NCBI RefSeq assembly: GCF_040412425.1 | Contig: NC_089741.1 | Coordinates: 36,996,027 to 37,060,026 of the forward strand | Length of the DNA: 64,000 nt | Direction: 5' to 3' | From: Macrobrachium rosenbergii | Lineage: Eukaryota; Arthropoda; Malacostraca; Decapoda; Palaemonidae | In this document: positions 16,240 to 30,490 of the stretch, piece by piece | How the letters are laid out: each line of letters opens with the position of its first letter | Numbering within the stretch: the stretch's first letter is position 1 | Notes under the pieces: generated by a model | Seen by the model: only the letters and a program-made list of their open reading frames with translations | Told to the model about the DNA's origin: nothing | Databases searched by the model: none | Position numbers and translations under genes: made by a program

Positions 16240-17825
16240 TTATGAAAGACAAAAGTGTATTGAAGCCAGCCATCACCAAATCCCAGCAGACCAAAACCAG
16301 ACCTGGCAACACAGTGCAAATCTCTGAACTCAGCCAAAGCACACAAATGATCAACAGAGCCTCTTCACCAAAGGGTCTCTCTCTGTCACCGTCTTAAATA
16401 GCCGGACTTCAACTAAACTCCTGTGGGGTAACAAATTCGTCATGGTCACAACACCACACCAGAACTCCCACAGCACTCACACCCCCCAACCAAGCCTTAG
16501 TACTATAGCTTGTAGTACCATCTGACAAGGCATGGTTAACTTCAACCAACATCCTATAGTTATACCACCAACCTTTCCCCTTTCTCCTCCTCTTCTCCCT
16601 CCCCAAACACTCTCTCTCTCTTTCTCTCTCTCTCTCAGCAAAAACAAACGAACGGCGAGAAGACACCACCACAGCAGTAGCTACCGTAGGCAACCTCTCT
16701 CAAAACCTAAACAATCTATTTCTGGGGAGGCGAGTACTATTCGCTTCGTTTGCGATGTGAAAGGGAAAGCCTTTTCCCTGGCGACTTGCTGCTGTAGTAT
16801 AAACGGTAATGTGAGAGGAATGCGGGGAAGATATGTTACTGCTCACTGGCCCGTGAGGTTAGTACTGACGAGAGAATGTCATAAGCAAAATACCTTCCCC
16901 GTTGTTGGTCGTATGTATGCACAAACACAGAGGAAGGGGAAAGTGGAGAGCAATAAATGTGACTAGGGTTGGAACCAGTAAAGAGTACGAAAGATGTTTT
17001 TCAATCAATTGCGCCTAAAACCACGTTGTTAACAAGCTCGCTTACACAATCAAACAAATCGTATCTATTGTATTCTTCCGTCTATCAATCCATTATCTTC
17101 TTGGTCCCAAAGCCACTGCATCTCACGTATTGGTGCACTGTAGGCATTCTTTTTACGAACGTTTGCAGCGTCCCTTCGGGCCCTTGCTGCACCCACTTTT
17201 TAGCCTCTTAGTTTACCTCCATCACCCTTCTCTCTTCCAGCTTGCTGTCTAACCACTCCAACTCGTCTTTTCCCCTATCGAAAGCGCTGAATGGCTGGAA
17301 CTGCCCTGTGCTCAATTTCACAGCCCAGTTTTCATGATTCAAAATCAAATCAATATTCTTGGGATCGGCTTTAAAAAAAAAAAAAAAAAAAAAGCTTTTG
17401 TGTGTGTGTGTGTGTGAATCACGAGTCAAATAAAACCAGGTCCCCCAGGGTTAGAGGGTAGGGGTGCCAGGCCCTCCACGAATAACTGAAAATAAAATCG
17501 GGAGACCCGAAATTCCTGTCCCATTAGAACTAATAACCGACAGCTGAATGACTCATTGCGGGAACTCTCTATTAACGAGAGGAAGCAATGGTATTGCTCC
17601 TCTAACCATTCCCCTAGGTAAAACATGACCTGGTTCCCAATTGAGAAAAAACCCTCAACATTCTTTTTAAGCAAAGGTTCAAGGTATAATTTTCATAGTA
17701 ATTTAATGTTACATCTATATAAATAAATATATATATGTATATATATAAATATCTCTATATACTATATCTATACACATACATATATGTACATATATAAATA
17801 TATCATAGTCTATATATATACATAA

Positions 17826-17876
<51 letters not shown>

Positions 17877-18063
17877 CAAAACCATTAATAGAGATAAGCC
17901 TAAAAGATTGGTTTTGTAAAAGTAAAAGGTTCCATGTAAACTCAAAAGGGAATCATGTTCTTAGTCACCACAACAGAGGAATGGCGGCATTCATCGGTAT
18001 GTGACACACGATACAAAATTCTTGAGGGGCTTTGCTTCAACTTCCGATAAACAAGCGGGGGGA

Positions 18064-18116
<53 letters not shown>

Positions 18117-19239
18117 GTGGGGGGAGATTTAATGCGCGCTATAGCCATTTCTCCCATTTCATCTTGTGAACTTCAAGAAATAAAAATCATAAAATTAATA
18201 TCATAATTATTATCAATATTAAAACTCGCTAATAAAGGTCAAACTTAAACGGCTTTTTCATTTTCAAACGAAGCTTCCATAAAAATGCCTGTCTACAAGT
18301 AAAGAAAAACGTTCAAACAAATAAATAATAAGACGAACCAATATGACAAAAACGCTTAGTAAAATGTTATCAGATGCTGAGTTGGGTGGAAGTCTAATCG
18401 TGAACAATTATACGTCCAAATCCATAACAGATGCTATTTTTGGCAGGCAAGCAGTGGATAAAAGTTTATCATATCCAAAACACAAATAAACTTTCGATTT
18501 TAGTCTAGTCAAAATGAACTGCAATAGCCTATGCTAACCTTTTCTCGTCATTAAACGTGAATGCTCTCTCAGGCACTTCGAAATGCCATGGCCTAAACAC
18601 CGCCGGAGTTCATTGTTGCTGAAACTCATAAACAGGTGTCGTTTGGGGAGCAGATTTCTGTTTTTTCATCTTGGAGCCATGTTACCACAACGGTAGGTTT
18701 TTCATAATAATAATACATTTAATGATGATGATAGTTAAGGAAAGAAACTGCTTATTATCCTAACGTGGAATATCAATTATTTATTACAATTAATTAAATA
18801 TATTGATATCAGACTGATATTTAAATATATTTCTGTATAAAAATGGAAGTAATCCATGCCATTAATAATAAATAATACATAATGATAACTAAGAAGAAAT
18901 GCTTGCAATCAAAGGTTTATTATCCTAACGTGGAATACCAATTAGCTTACGTGCAATTAAAATGTATTGATTTTAGACTGGATATTTAAATATATTTGTA
19001 TAAATATGGAATAATTAATGGCACAATCACCTATAAATTATTTTTTCTTTAATATTAAATCTAGACGAATGACGAGCTACGCAAACAACGATCTTTGTTT
19101 ACGAAACTTCCTATGGCAGATAGGCTACCAGGACGCACGGGAAAGCGACACCGAAACATCGGAATGGGAATTCAATCATCTGAATTGGAATTCGAGCACG
19201 GCAGAAAAAGAAAAACAACTTACCAGAACTTTTTTAGTA
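15625..19239. other. Gene-poor segment with GA/CT and TA arrays
   Basis: GA arrays at 15859-15900, 16192-16237 and 18068-18113, TA at 17828-17875, and a diverged minus-strand copy of the roughly 270-bp dispersed repeat near 17131-17295. The small open frames lack recognisable domains. Confidence 0.5.
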
Positions 19240-19740
19240 ATCGTCTCTCGAGCTCGGTAGCGTCCGGCATGGTAGTTTGTCCTTTGTGCGAGCGCCCCCT
19301 CCCCTCCAGCACAACTTCCTCCTCCACTGCTATAAACTCCATTATTCCTGCCCACGGCGGGCTCCTCCCTATCACCAATACACTTGCTCCCTGCACTTCC
19401 CCATCGTGACACTCAGGACATTACAATCGCCACTGGATGTTAGAGACACGAAACGACTACCGGCAGCAACAGCGAGGCGCCGCGATCCACCTCACCATGT
19501 TTGACACGCAACTAGCTGTGTGCTCTCTCGGCGCGGCGACGCAATGTTTGGGTTGGTGGCTCACACCGCGCAGGCGCATGAGCCTTTTTCTCAGTACGCC
19601 CATTCTTCTTTCTTCTTCTTACTCTTTCACGTCGCTCTATTCCTCTTTCGTTCGTTTTCGACGCATTAGCCTTTCGTTTTACGTTCATTTCCGACGTTTT
19701 AATTGCTTTAATTCACCCTCGAAAGTTTGTCTCCTGTGAT
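19240..19740. promoter_or_regulatory. GC-richer, CpG-containing block of unknown role
   Basis: In an AT-rich window this block is rich in CG dinucleotides (CTCGAGCTCGG, GGCGCGGCGACGC, CCGCGCAGGCGCATG). A near NRF-1-type palindrome occurs at about 19567-19578. A strong minus-strand donor (GTTCTG|GTAAGT) lies at about 19217-19222. It could be a promoter with a first exon, but no coding exon follows that I can recognise. Confidence 0.3.
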
Positions 19741-20045
19741 GATCTAAAATTAAATAATCAATGCAGAAGGGGATTTTTTCCAAACGTTAGCTTCTTGGTC
19801 GTTTCGAAATCTCCTCCTCTTATTCGCTTCATTCTATCAAAAGATATCACGTTTTCACCCATTTTATCTGTTTTCTCCCATTCTCTCCGCGTGCCCAAGC
19901 CTCTTAATTAAAACACAAACTGGGCTACCTTTCCATATCTTTCATCAACTTGTTTTCCTAAAACCTGGGTCGCCTTACTAGATTTTGCACCTCCCATTAC
20001 ATATAATTTATAAATGAAGTATATACTGTATATAATATATATTAT

Positions 20046-21690
<1,645 letters not shown>

Positions 21691-21827
21691 TAAATAAAGC
21701 CAAATGCCACGAAGGAAAAATGAAACAACGGACACACGGTCCTTTGCTAGTAAAGGACCGTGTGTCAGAAAACTAGCAACCACTTCATTGTTTCACTTTT
21801 CCTTCGTGGCATTTGCCTTTATTTATA
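21691..21827. mobile_element. Small hairpin (MITE-like) element
   Basis: The outer arms TAAAGCCAAATGCCACGAAG and CTTCGTGGCATTTGCCTTTA are inverted copies. The centre is a perfect 15-bp inverted repeat, GACACACGGTCCTTT and its complement, around a 6-base loop. The element is bracketed by AAATA/TATTT-type flanks. Confidence 0.85.
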
Positions 21828-21914
21828 CATTCATAACGTTCCATATCTTTGTGAATCTGTTATACATATATACATACTTACATAATTAATTAGGCTATAT
21901 ATATGTAGTATGTA

Positions 21915-21977
<63 letters not shown>

Positions 21978-21979
21978 AT

Positions 21980-22324
<345 letters not shown>

Positions 22325-22954
22325 GTTTACTATTCTTAACTCACACTGTTTCTTTCCCTTGATTCGTTATAATTCATTGACTTTTACAGACTTACTGGTT
22401 CTATCGCTAGTTTATGAGTACTGATTTTCTGTAAGAGGTTTCTAGCGCCACGAAGTCTTAAAAGCTACTTGAACGATGTTTAAGTGTCCCCTACAACATT
22501 TCAACGTTTTCTTTGCATCCATTTTCTATAAAAAGTAGGATAAACTGTGGCAAACATCAAATTCTCGTTGCATGCTGCTAAACTGTGATTTCACTATTTG
22601 CATTAGGCATTATTGGGCCTGTAATTTCAACATAAAGTCTTTGACTACACAGATTGCCAGATTGCTCTGAATACATGAAAACACCGATGTAATGCCAAGT
22701 GAACTGCGGGGTAACGAAAATGCGCGTCTCACGATTATGCAACTCAAGGTCTAGAAATCGATGCAAATCATAACCACAGTGTTAGTTTTATTTAGCATAT
22801 GTCACAATTTCTTCCGAAAACTAGTCAGTAATTGTGTAATATCTGAAACTACCTCTCATACGTTGGTTAAAACAGATTCTGCCTTTTCACTGGAAGGCTG
22901 TGACAGTATAGAACCGTGTGCGGTTTATTTTATTCAGCTTCATAAATCTTGGAT

Positions 22955-23200
22955 AGGGTTATAGAATTTAGTCCAAACGCCCAGCGCTGAAAGGAAATTG
23001 ACAGTAAGAGGGCTGGAAAGGGGTAACAGGAGGCAAACCTCGCAGTTGCACTGTGAAACAATTGGTAGAGAGGGTGGCGAGTCAGATGTAAGAAAGAAAA
23101 TTTGAACGGAGGCATAGAAACAGGAATGAGAGAGGTTGCAGCAGCTAGGACGCTGCAAAGAACCCTAAGTAATGCCCTACAGTGCACCTCAATTTACACG
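22955..23200 (+). repeat. Dispersed repeat A, copy
   Basis: A family of about 270 bp recognised here by internal comparison. It starts with (GGAAT)n-TATAGAATTTAG, continues AAGCGCTGGGACCTATGAGG and TCATTCAGCGCTGAAAGG, and ends near CTACAGTGCACC...TGAGGTGCACTGACGGCACT. Other copies: plus strand 25205-25485, 27470-27745, 29866-30063, 30640-30908, 31490-31695, 35119-35315 and 47195-47425; minus strand 17131-17295, 51310-51490, 53385-53635 and 62960-63250. No open frame is shared. Confidence 0.85.
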
Positions 23201-24599
23201 GGCCATAAATCTTGGAAAACGAAGGAGAATGAGATCCCAACTACAATCCTTTATTACATTTCATGACACAGACAGTACAAGAAGTAGCATAACTCTTAAA
23301 AATATCTAATCTAATTTGTAATACTGCCATAAATTATTGCATGAGAGTATTGGGCATTAGTATATGAGGACATTGTTGATTGGGAAATACTTTTTACTGC
23401 AGAGAAACAGAAGGGCAAGATAAGGCTGCCCAAAATTCTGACCTTTGCTGTGTGACACCTAATGTTAAAAGGAACAATGGGACGAAGACATCTGGTGCAC
23501 AGATGAGCAGACTGACAGCCGTCTGGCGATTTCCAAGAAACGCTTAAACTGTGACGTCAATGGCTCAAATAGTGCTTAGCATAAATTGGTTTAGGTCTAG
23601 TCTCACTGAGTTACTGGTTTTCCTATCCTCTAAAAAAGACCAAATAGAAAACAGTTTCTTTAACATTTTCAACTCACTGATGGAAAATATCAGTTATGAA
23701 CATACAAGACTCCGATTTCTGCCCCAGAAATGTTTTTTTTTTTTTTTTTTTTTTTTTTGTAACAACCCCTTAGACCTACATCAGTCTAAAGACCGCGAAT
23801 TCTGTTACTCGATCGTCTGCAAGGAGAGAAAACGGGTTGGCAAAACGTGTTGCTGGGGTCCTTGTAGAGCGGATTTCCTTCCCTGGAAGAGAACAAATGA
23901 GTTAGAAAAAGTTGCCTCTCTGGCAAGAGTGAGATGGCGGGAGGGAGTTTTATATTTGCGGCACTTACGATGTTATTCTCACGTTTAGTGTCCTGTGTGA
24001 ACTATCTCACGGACTTGTGATTCTGCAAGCTCTGTCTCACGTAGTAGGATACGATTCCTTATTGAATGCTTTAGCTGAGATGCTCATATATTTTGTGTTG
24101 TATCATTTATATGTTTGTTTTGTATCTCCCTTTTACTTATCTCTTACTTTAGACGTACTACCCAATGAACCAAAGCAGAAGGCTGTGTTTACTCATAGGC
24201 CTACATCCGTGATATTCGACGACGAGAATTGAATAATTATAAACAACGAAATTCCTCTACTCCAGGTAATAATAAACATAGCAGGTAAAAAGGCAGTGAT
24301 ATATAACTGCCATTAATATAACAGGGAGAATCCACGACTGTAGACAGAGTGAGGTTCTTACGCTAAGTATAGAAAAAGCTTTCGTTCACCTAACAGACAT
24401 AAAGGTTTCTCTCACTTTATAGTGACTATTAGGCCTATTCGAGAAATTCAAGTTCTCACTGAAACTAAACCACGGGATACGGAGTTTCTCTCTGCATAGT
24501 TGCTTATGAGTGAATCACGATAAAAGTTCTGGTTTTTTTACTGAAGCTGACAACGAAAAAGACCCGTATGGGGATAAAAAAAAAAAGTAAATCGAGATT
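23201..24599. other. Gene-poor segment; expected place of the missing integrin 3' exon
   Basis: Contains a T-homopolymer (23731-23758). The plus-strand frame at 23551-23988 runs through it and has no recognisable domain. I searched the minus strand for an NPxY-coding exon and found none. Confidence 0.45.
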
Positions 24600-24925
24600 T
24601 CTGTCCAGTGGTGACCTCAGCCACGGCCCATAAAACTCGTAGCAGCGACCCATGAAACTCAGAAACGGTCCGGTGGTGGCCTATGTTATCTGCACCTATA
24701 GCACTGCCAGAAGTGATTATGGCTAACTTTAACCTTAAATAAAAATAAAACTACCGAGGCTAGAGGGCTGCAACTTGGCATGTTTGATGGCTGGAGGGTG
24801 GATGATCAACATACCAATTTCCAGCCCTCCCAGTCTCTGTAGGTTTTAAGATCTGAGGGCGGACAGAAAAGCGCGGATGGACAGACAAAGCTGGCACAAT
24901 AGTTTTCTTTACAGAAAACTCAACA
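24600..24925. mobile_element. TIR-type non-autonomous element D, copy next to the transmembrane exon
   Basis: Shares the body GATTATGGCTAACTTTAACC, GAGGCTAGAGGGCTGCAA, GGATGATCAACATACCAATT and GACAGACAAAGC with copies at 37655-37995 and 52085-52460 (plus) and 59610-59990 (minus). The right end TACAGAAAACTC mirrors the left end GAGTTTTCTGTA seen in the other copies. Confidence 0.8.
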
Positions 24926-24946
24926 TAAAACAGCCTGGGCACTCAC

Positions 24947-25085
24947 AGTGTTCCACCTGGCATTCTGACACTCCTTTTCGAATTTGGCGTACTCTCTTCT
25001 GTCGGGATGGTCGTCGCGACTTTCCAAATGAGCAGAGTTAGAAGACCAATCAAGACAATGCCCGCCAGTATCCCAAATACAATTG
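24947..25085 (-). CDS. Integrin beta exon: transmembrane helix and first cytoplasmic motif
   Basis: Acceptor CTTCCTTGCAG and donor AACACT|GTGAGT. Reads AIVFGILAGIVLIGLLTLLIW, an ideal single membrane span ending in the conserved W-K. After a one-base shift it continues HPDRREYAKFEKECQNARWNT, the integrin membrane-proximal tail that binds talin and alpha-chain partners. The NPxY exon should follow at lower coordinates but was not found. A TIR-type repeat element ends about 20 bp from the donor. Confidence 0.92.
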
Positions 25086-25204
25086 CTGCAAGGAAGTTGT
25101 ATATTGAAAGCTTTCGTGCCGTAATAAGATTACATAACTACACAGAAAGTTTTAAGCAGTTCTAGGCACTGCTACTGAGATGATAAAGGGTAAAAGTCTT
25201 TTTG

Positions 25205-25485
25205 GAGCATAAATGGAATATAAAATTCCAGGGCAAGCGCTGGGACCTATGAGGTCATTCAGCGCTGAGAGGGGAAATTGACAGTAGGAAGGTTTGAAAG
25301 GTGTAACAGGAGGAAAACCTCGCAAAGTTGTACACTATGAAACTATTGTTAAGAGAGGGTGGATAGCAAAGATAAAAGAAATATGAATGGAGGTACAGTG
25401 AAAGAATGGAAACAGGTTGCAGCTTAGGGCCAAAGAGATGTTGCAAAGGACCTTAAATAATGCCTACAGTACACCTTCCACTCAA
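25205..25485 (+). repeat. Dispersed repeat A, copy
   Basis: Contains AAGCGCTGGGACCTATGAGG, CATTCAGCGCTGAGAGG and the TGCCTACAGTACACC end. Lies about 120 bp upstream (coding sense) of the transmembrane exon's acceptor. Confidence 0.85.
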
Positions 25486-26039
25486 GCTTTATCCAGGTCT
25501 GTCTGTCCTCCAGTTTCTAAATTTTGTAACACTCCTTCAACGTAGAATTGAATTATAATCAGACAACATCACTGCATTTTCGCCTAGAGGTTTAAATTTA
25601 GTCCTCTAGGATTAAATTCCTTCATTTTCTTGCTAAAATAGTTACTGAAAGTTCTTTACAAAATTTTTTCATTCACATCAGTTTTGTTATCCTTTTTTCG
25701 TCCCTTATTCATTCTCTCGTTCAACTCTTCATCCACACAGTCCTCTCATCTGTTCCTGCAATTATTCCAGAGTTATCTTCCCTTTCCCTCTCACAAAACC
25801 TCTAAATTCCCTTCTATGCATCTATGATCCCTATTTATTCCCTACACAGCTGGACTGTGGCACAGCTTCAGAGGATGTCGTGCAGTTGGAACTTCTTCCA
25901 GTTCAAGCCCAGGTGCAATGCATTAATATCCTAACACTATTCTCCTTGCATTTTAATGCATTTTTTATCTGTTTATTAATTTATTTTCTTTATTAATAGC
26001 AAGATCTCTTCTTTCTGTATTTCCCTTTACTTTCTCTTA

Positions 26040-26127
26040 CTTTAGTCCCAATGAACACAATATTCTTTGGAAGGTTAAACTGAGTCATTGGCCCCTGTGG
26101 TGGGCTTGTTCCATATGAATAGGTCTT

Positions 26128-26175
<48 letters not shown>

Positions 26176-26255
26176 TCTGAATAATAATAAAATAATAATA
26201 ATAATAATAACACACAATAATAATAATAATAATAATAATATAATGACAAGAAGAG
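26040..26255 (+). repeat. Dispersed repeat B with (AAT)n tail
   Basis: TTCTTTGGAAGGTTAAACTG, GGCTTGTTCCATATGAATAG and TCTTCTGAATAATAAT, followed by interrupted AAT arrays to about 26240. Same family as 10390-10940. Confidence 0.8.
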
Positions 26256-26555
26256 CACCCCCTGCCGCCCCAGTGACCAATGTCCTTGGTTTTGCACTCC
26301 TAGTCAGTTCGTTCCCCTTCGCTATCTCTTAACTGTACCTCCTTTCTTATTCTTTTCCCTGTGATGGGTTATAAGGTTGTCATTTTTCTTATACTAGATC
26401 TGCTTGTCTTAATCGTATACAGGGCAACATCCTGAATCCTTCCTGTCCAGCTAAAAACTACAATTTTGATTTTATTTTTAACATAAAGTATGTGTGAACA
26501 CTTATTAACTACTACTAAAGCTAAGGGTGAAAAAATGGCCACCCCAAGCTCTTTG

Positions 26556-26559
<4 letters not shown>

Positions 26560-26629
<70 letters not shown>

Positions 26630-26684
26630 ACTCTACTGAAAGGCAAAAACTTATCTAAAGCCACGCCATCACTCACACATCGCT

Positions 26685-26775
<91 letters not shown>
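26560..26775. repeat. Two long (GA)n arrays
   Basis: GA arrays at about 26561-26625 and 26693-26774. The second ends about 35 bp from the donor of the membrane-proximal exon, on its intron side. Confidence 0.95.
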
Positions 26776-26779
<4 letters not shown>

Positions 26780-26809
26780 GCACAGCCAACGCTCGACAGG
26801 ATTCCTCAC

Positions 26810-26960
26810 CCATGATTGGCGCCGGTTCCAAGCACTCTTTTCCTTCTGCACGCGAATCTCGTAAGACTTCGAGTTGTCCAGGTAAACGGTAGGTGAAGAA
26901 TATCATGCAGTCGTCCCTTTGTCCACGAACGAGCAGAGGCGAGCTCCCTCTCCTCCTCGT
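26810..26960 (-). CDS. Integrin beta exon: membrane-proximal beta-tail
   Basis: Acceptor TTTCCCTTGCAG and donor ATGG|GTGAGG. Reads DDCMIFFTY, then LEVLR, then KECLEPAPIM in one frame, preceded in other frames by EEERE and CSFVDK. The family pattern is (D/E)DC.(F/Y).F.Y........V.....KECP.P, directly before the membrane helix. The split codon (G|CA) joins the next exon to give PAPIM-AIVFG. Two small indels lie upstream of DDC. Confidence 0.88.
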
Positions 26961-27469
26961 CTGCAAGGGAAATTGCCTTAAATATTCTCCCTCCTGTTGG
27001 GTCAAGTCAAGGAATTGAAATCTCTCTCTAGACCTACAGATGATGGAATTCCCGGTTGGTGCCAGTCATACTAAAATTGCCTTCCTTGGCTGAACTGTCA
27101 GAATGATTTACTTTGTTATTTTAGAAAACAAAAGACTGTATGTGGTGTGTTGACCTTTCCTCTCATCACGTAAATGTGAAAATAAATCTCATTTAACATT
27201 TATCCACAAGTCTGCAAAGTGTGTGAAAAGAAAGACATTTAATCGAATAAATCATAAAAATGAATCTCTCTCTCTTTACCACAAAATAAACAAATGCAGT
27301 ATCATGGATACCTTAGAATATATTCACATGGCTCAAAATATGGTGTCTTTAAAATTAAGAACATTATTAAGAAATATTTTTATACAAACTAAAAAAGTCT
27401 CAAAACGATCAAATCCTTTGTATGTACTGAGATACAAAGTAATGACTTTCATAAAGTATATATAGACAG

Positions 27470-27745
27470 ATAGAATATAGAATTTAGCGGGTGGGACCTA
27501 TGCAGTCATTCAGCCCAAAACGGAAACTGAGAGTAAAAGGCTTGAAAGGTGTAACAAGAGGAAAACTCGCAGTTGCACTAAGAATCAATTGATGGGAGAG
27601 GGTGGAAAGTAAGATGGAAGAAAGAGAATAAGAACGGAGGTACAGTAAAAGGAATGAAAGGGGTTGCAGCCAGGGGACGAAGGGACTCTGCAGAGAACCT
27701 CAAGTAATGCCTACAGTGCACCACATGAGGTGAACTGAAGGCACT
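27470..27745 (+). repeat. Dispersed repeat A, copy
   Basis: GGGACCTATGCAGTCATTCA, GTAACAAGAGGAAAACTCGC and GCCTACAGTGCACCACATGA are recognisable. Confidence 0.85.
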
Positions 27746-28218
27746 ACCTACGGGAGAGATAAAATATATATATATAAGACCAACTGAAACTGAACTTGTC
27801 AGTAAGTTTTTGTATGTGAACACAACATCAGATAAACATTTAGTCCATTAGACACTGATATTTAATTTTTTTAAAATAGTGTTGTTTAGTAATAACTGGT
27901 TGCCTAATACCACGTTTGCCATTGTTTTAGTTTAATTTTGTGACTTATTTAATCTTATTTAGCTTTCTTTATTTTACTTCGACTTTAACTTAAAAGAGGA
28001 AGAGCTGTCTTTAGACATGAAAACAAGATTGCTGGGCCTTGAACCAGCTGACCACCTTCACATCTCTTGAAGGGGTCACAGTTAGGGCCTGAAAGGCCTC
28101 GAGATCCAGTATGTAAATATATTTACAGTAAACAAAGTTATACACAGGAATCTTGTGGGTTTCTCTTTATCTTCAGAAGAAAACTGAAAAAGTTTTTGTC
28201 TGGTTCATAAAAACAAAT

Positions 28219-28219
28219 A

Positions 28220-28298
<79 letters not shown>

Positions 28299-28328
28299 AT
28301 ATATATACATATAATGATATATATATAA

Positions 28329-28365
<37 letters not shown>

Positions 28366-28385
28366 ATATATATATATATATATGT
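28219..28385. repeat. (TA)n arrays inside an integrin intron
   Basis: About 165 bp of interrupted TA directly downstream (coding sense) of the probable beta-tail exon. Further TA arrays lie at 29021-29076 and 29239-29380. Confidence 0.92.
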
Positions 28386-28401
28386 ATGTGTGATAATTTA
28401 C

Positions 28402-28509
28402 CTTCCAATGATTTATATATAGTATAGTCAGATTACAAGTCTTGGAAGTAGGATCCTTGGAATCAGCACAGGACTCCATAATAGAACTCTCCAACATTCC
28501 ACAACAGGA
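28402..28509 (-). CDS. Probable integrin beta-tail exon
   Basis: Acceptor TTCATTACAG and a possible donor GGAAG|GTAAAT. The open frame reads [18 protein letters not shown], then SKTCNLT. The cysteine-rich content and position between the EGF exons and the membrane-proximal exon fit the beta-tail C..(C/L)....C..C pattern, but I cannot align it firmly. An internal GTAATC near 28437 is an alternative donor. Confidence 0.45.
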
Positions 28510-28826
28510 CTGTAATGAATAAATAAAATAAGTATGTAAATACATAAATAAATAATAAATAAATAAACAAATGCAGGACTGTGAAAGGAAAATAAATAAA
28601 TATATATATGTAAATACATAAATAAATAATAAATATAAATAACAAATAAATGTATATATATATATATATATACAGTAAAATCCCATCGTTCAGAGGAGTT
28701 CACCCAGTTTTCTGAAAACTGATCTATTGCAAAGACTCTTTGTAATTATTAATTAATTATGAGAGTAAAGTAACACTGAATTTATCACATAACCTCAGTA
28801 TAAAGACAGAAGAGCAAAACTCTCAC

Positions 28827-28932
28827 CAGACAGTTCGGCAGTATTGTCCGCTGTAGCCTTCCTCTGCTGTGGAGTTGCATACGACTACCCACATTCACAC
28901 ACGTAGTGTCCTGAACAGATCTCATGCTGACC
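28827..28932 (-). CDS. Integrin beta exon: fourth I-EGF module
   Basis: Acceptor CTCTTTCAG and donor CTGTCTG|GTGAGA. Reads EICSGH, VCECG, then CNSTAEEGYSGQYC in a second frame, matching G.(I/L)CSG.G.C.CG.C.C......G.YC of the last integrin EGF repeat. One or two indels break the frame. Confidence 0.72.
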
Positions 28933-29018
28933 CTGAAAGAGAAATTGATTATATGAATAAATTTTATAAATACATACATACATACATGCCATACATACAT
29001 ACATGTATATGTATACTG

Positions 29019-29076
<58 letters not shown>

Positions 29077-29236
29077 CTACTGAAGTTAATCGCATTGACA
29101 GTGTATATACTATCTTCTTATCAAGACTTTGAATCAGTCTATACCCTTTCTTTTCTCTCCTGATAAGAAGATAGTATCTGAGAACAAACCAACAACTTCA
29201 ATAGAAATTGCATGAGAGAGAAAATATGCCATAATA

Positions 29237-29319
<83 letters not shown>

Positions 29320-29348
29320 CATATATATATACATATATATATATACAC

Positions 29349-29379
<31 letters not shown>

Positions 29380-29865
29380 AATCAGCTCTAGATTTAACAA
29401 GTTTTTACCACTGCTATTTTGTGCTCAAATAAATTCCCAATTGAATGCCTATTGTTTTACATATCAGATGAATTATGCACATTTATTTATGTAGCCTAGT
29501 TTTATCTATTCTATTGTTTTATTTATCTAAGCTTGTTTCCTTTGCTCTATCTTTTTTGGCAATTAATTCTCAGCTACATATATTTTCTTTCTATTTGACC
29601 TATTTTATTTATTCATCTCTTTATCACTCCCGGACACAATAGTTGTCATTATCCCATGTACCTGCAAGGGAGCACAGTTTACGGCGTGCCTTCTGTTGAA
29701 CACAGTAGGCAGCATTTGGCTTTGACTGCTATATACTTCCCTCTGGGGCCTCCCAGCTTCACTGCTCTCTGTCTCATTTGTCGCTGTGCAACTTCTTTAA
29801 CTATACTTCACTCAGTTTTACCAATTTCACAAAAAAAAAAATCCTTTGACTAACCTAATGGAATG

Positions 29866-30063
29866 GAATGGAATATAAAATTCAGACCAATGGCCAAGCG
29901 CTGGGACCTATGAGGTCATTCAGCGCTGGAAGGAAACTGAGTAGGTAGGTTTCAAAGGTGTAACAGGAGGAAAACCCTCGCAGTTGCACTGCGAATGATT
30001 AATAGGAGAGGGTGGATAGCAAGATGGAAGAAATATAATATGAATGGAGGCACGGCAAAGGAA
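29866..30063 (+). repeat. Dispersed repeat A, truncated next to an exon
   Basis: Begins GGAATGGAATGGAATATAAA and is cut off after GAATGGAGGCACGGCAAAGG. Its expected last 80 bp are absent; the third EGF exon's donor begins about 35 bp later. Confidence 0.85.
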
Positions 30064-30098
30064 ATCTTCAAAATCTCCTGAGACCAGCAATACCTCAC

Positions 30099-30266
30099 CT
30101 GGACTCCTGCAGGCTTATTCGATCTGGCTTTTCGCACACTCGTCCCAGTGTATCCCGGGACGCAGCTGCATTCCTACGCAAGAACAGGTTGCCGTGGTTC
30201 GATACAGATGTCCCTCGTTGGACAAGCACTGCGCTGGTTGCAGTGGCAGAATTTGCCAGAGTAATC
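30099..30266 (-). CDS. Integrin beta exon: third I-EGF module
   Basis: Acceptor TTCTGCACTGCAG and donor TCCAG|GTGAGG. Reads DYSGKFCHCNQRS, TATCSCVG, ECSCVPGYTGTS and CEK/ACRSP in shifting frames, with at least three indels. GKFC.C, C.C.PG(Y/W)TG and C are conserved in integrin EGF modules. A SINE-type repeat starts about 15 bp upstream of the acceptor on the coding strand, and another dispersed repeat ends about 35 bp past the donor. Confidence 0.75.
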
Positions 30267-30280
30267 CTGCAGTGCAGAAG

Positions 30281-30490
30281 TTAAAGTATGCCTTAGTTTA
30301 ACCCAGACCACTGAGGAGCTGGATTACAGCCTCCTAGGGCTCCCTGAAGGATTAGGACTTATTTTACGTGGCTAAGAACCAGTTGTTACCTAGTAACGGG
30401 ACCACAGCTTATTGTGGAATCCGAACACATTATAACGAGAAATGAATTTTCTATCACCAGCAGAAGAGATTAAGCATCCAGAGGTCATGC
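30281..30490 (-). mobile_element. tRNA-derived SINE C, truncated copy
   Basis: Matches the body of the copies at 42108-42386 and 38505-38765 (GGCTAAGAACCAGTTGTTAC, CTAGTAACGGGACC, AACGAGAAATGAATTT). The tRNA-like head is missing. Its tail starts about 15 bp from the third EGF exon's acceptor. Confidence 0.75.

Noticed and set aside
16532..16966. 144-codon plus-strand frame
   Set aside because: Passes through a CT run, low complexity at the start and no recognisable family in the remainder.
19176..19739. Overlapping 75-104 codon frames in the GC-richer block
   Set aside because: Present in several frames on both strands, as expected from base composition; no recognisable domain.
23551..23988. 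145-codon plus-strand frame
   Set aside because: Contains a poly-phenylalanine stretch from a T homopolymer, has no recognisable domain and no splice context.
28138..28686. 182-codon minus-strand frame
   Set aside because: Mostly TA-derived poly-IY; only the 28402-28509 part, with splice sites, is kept as a probable integrin exon.
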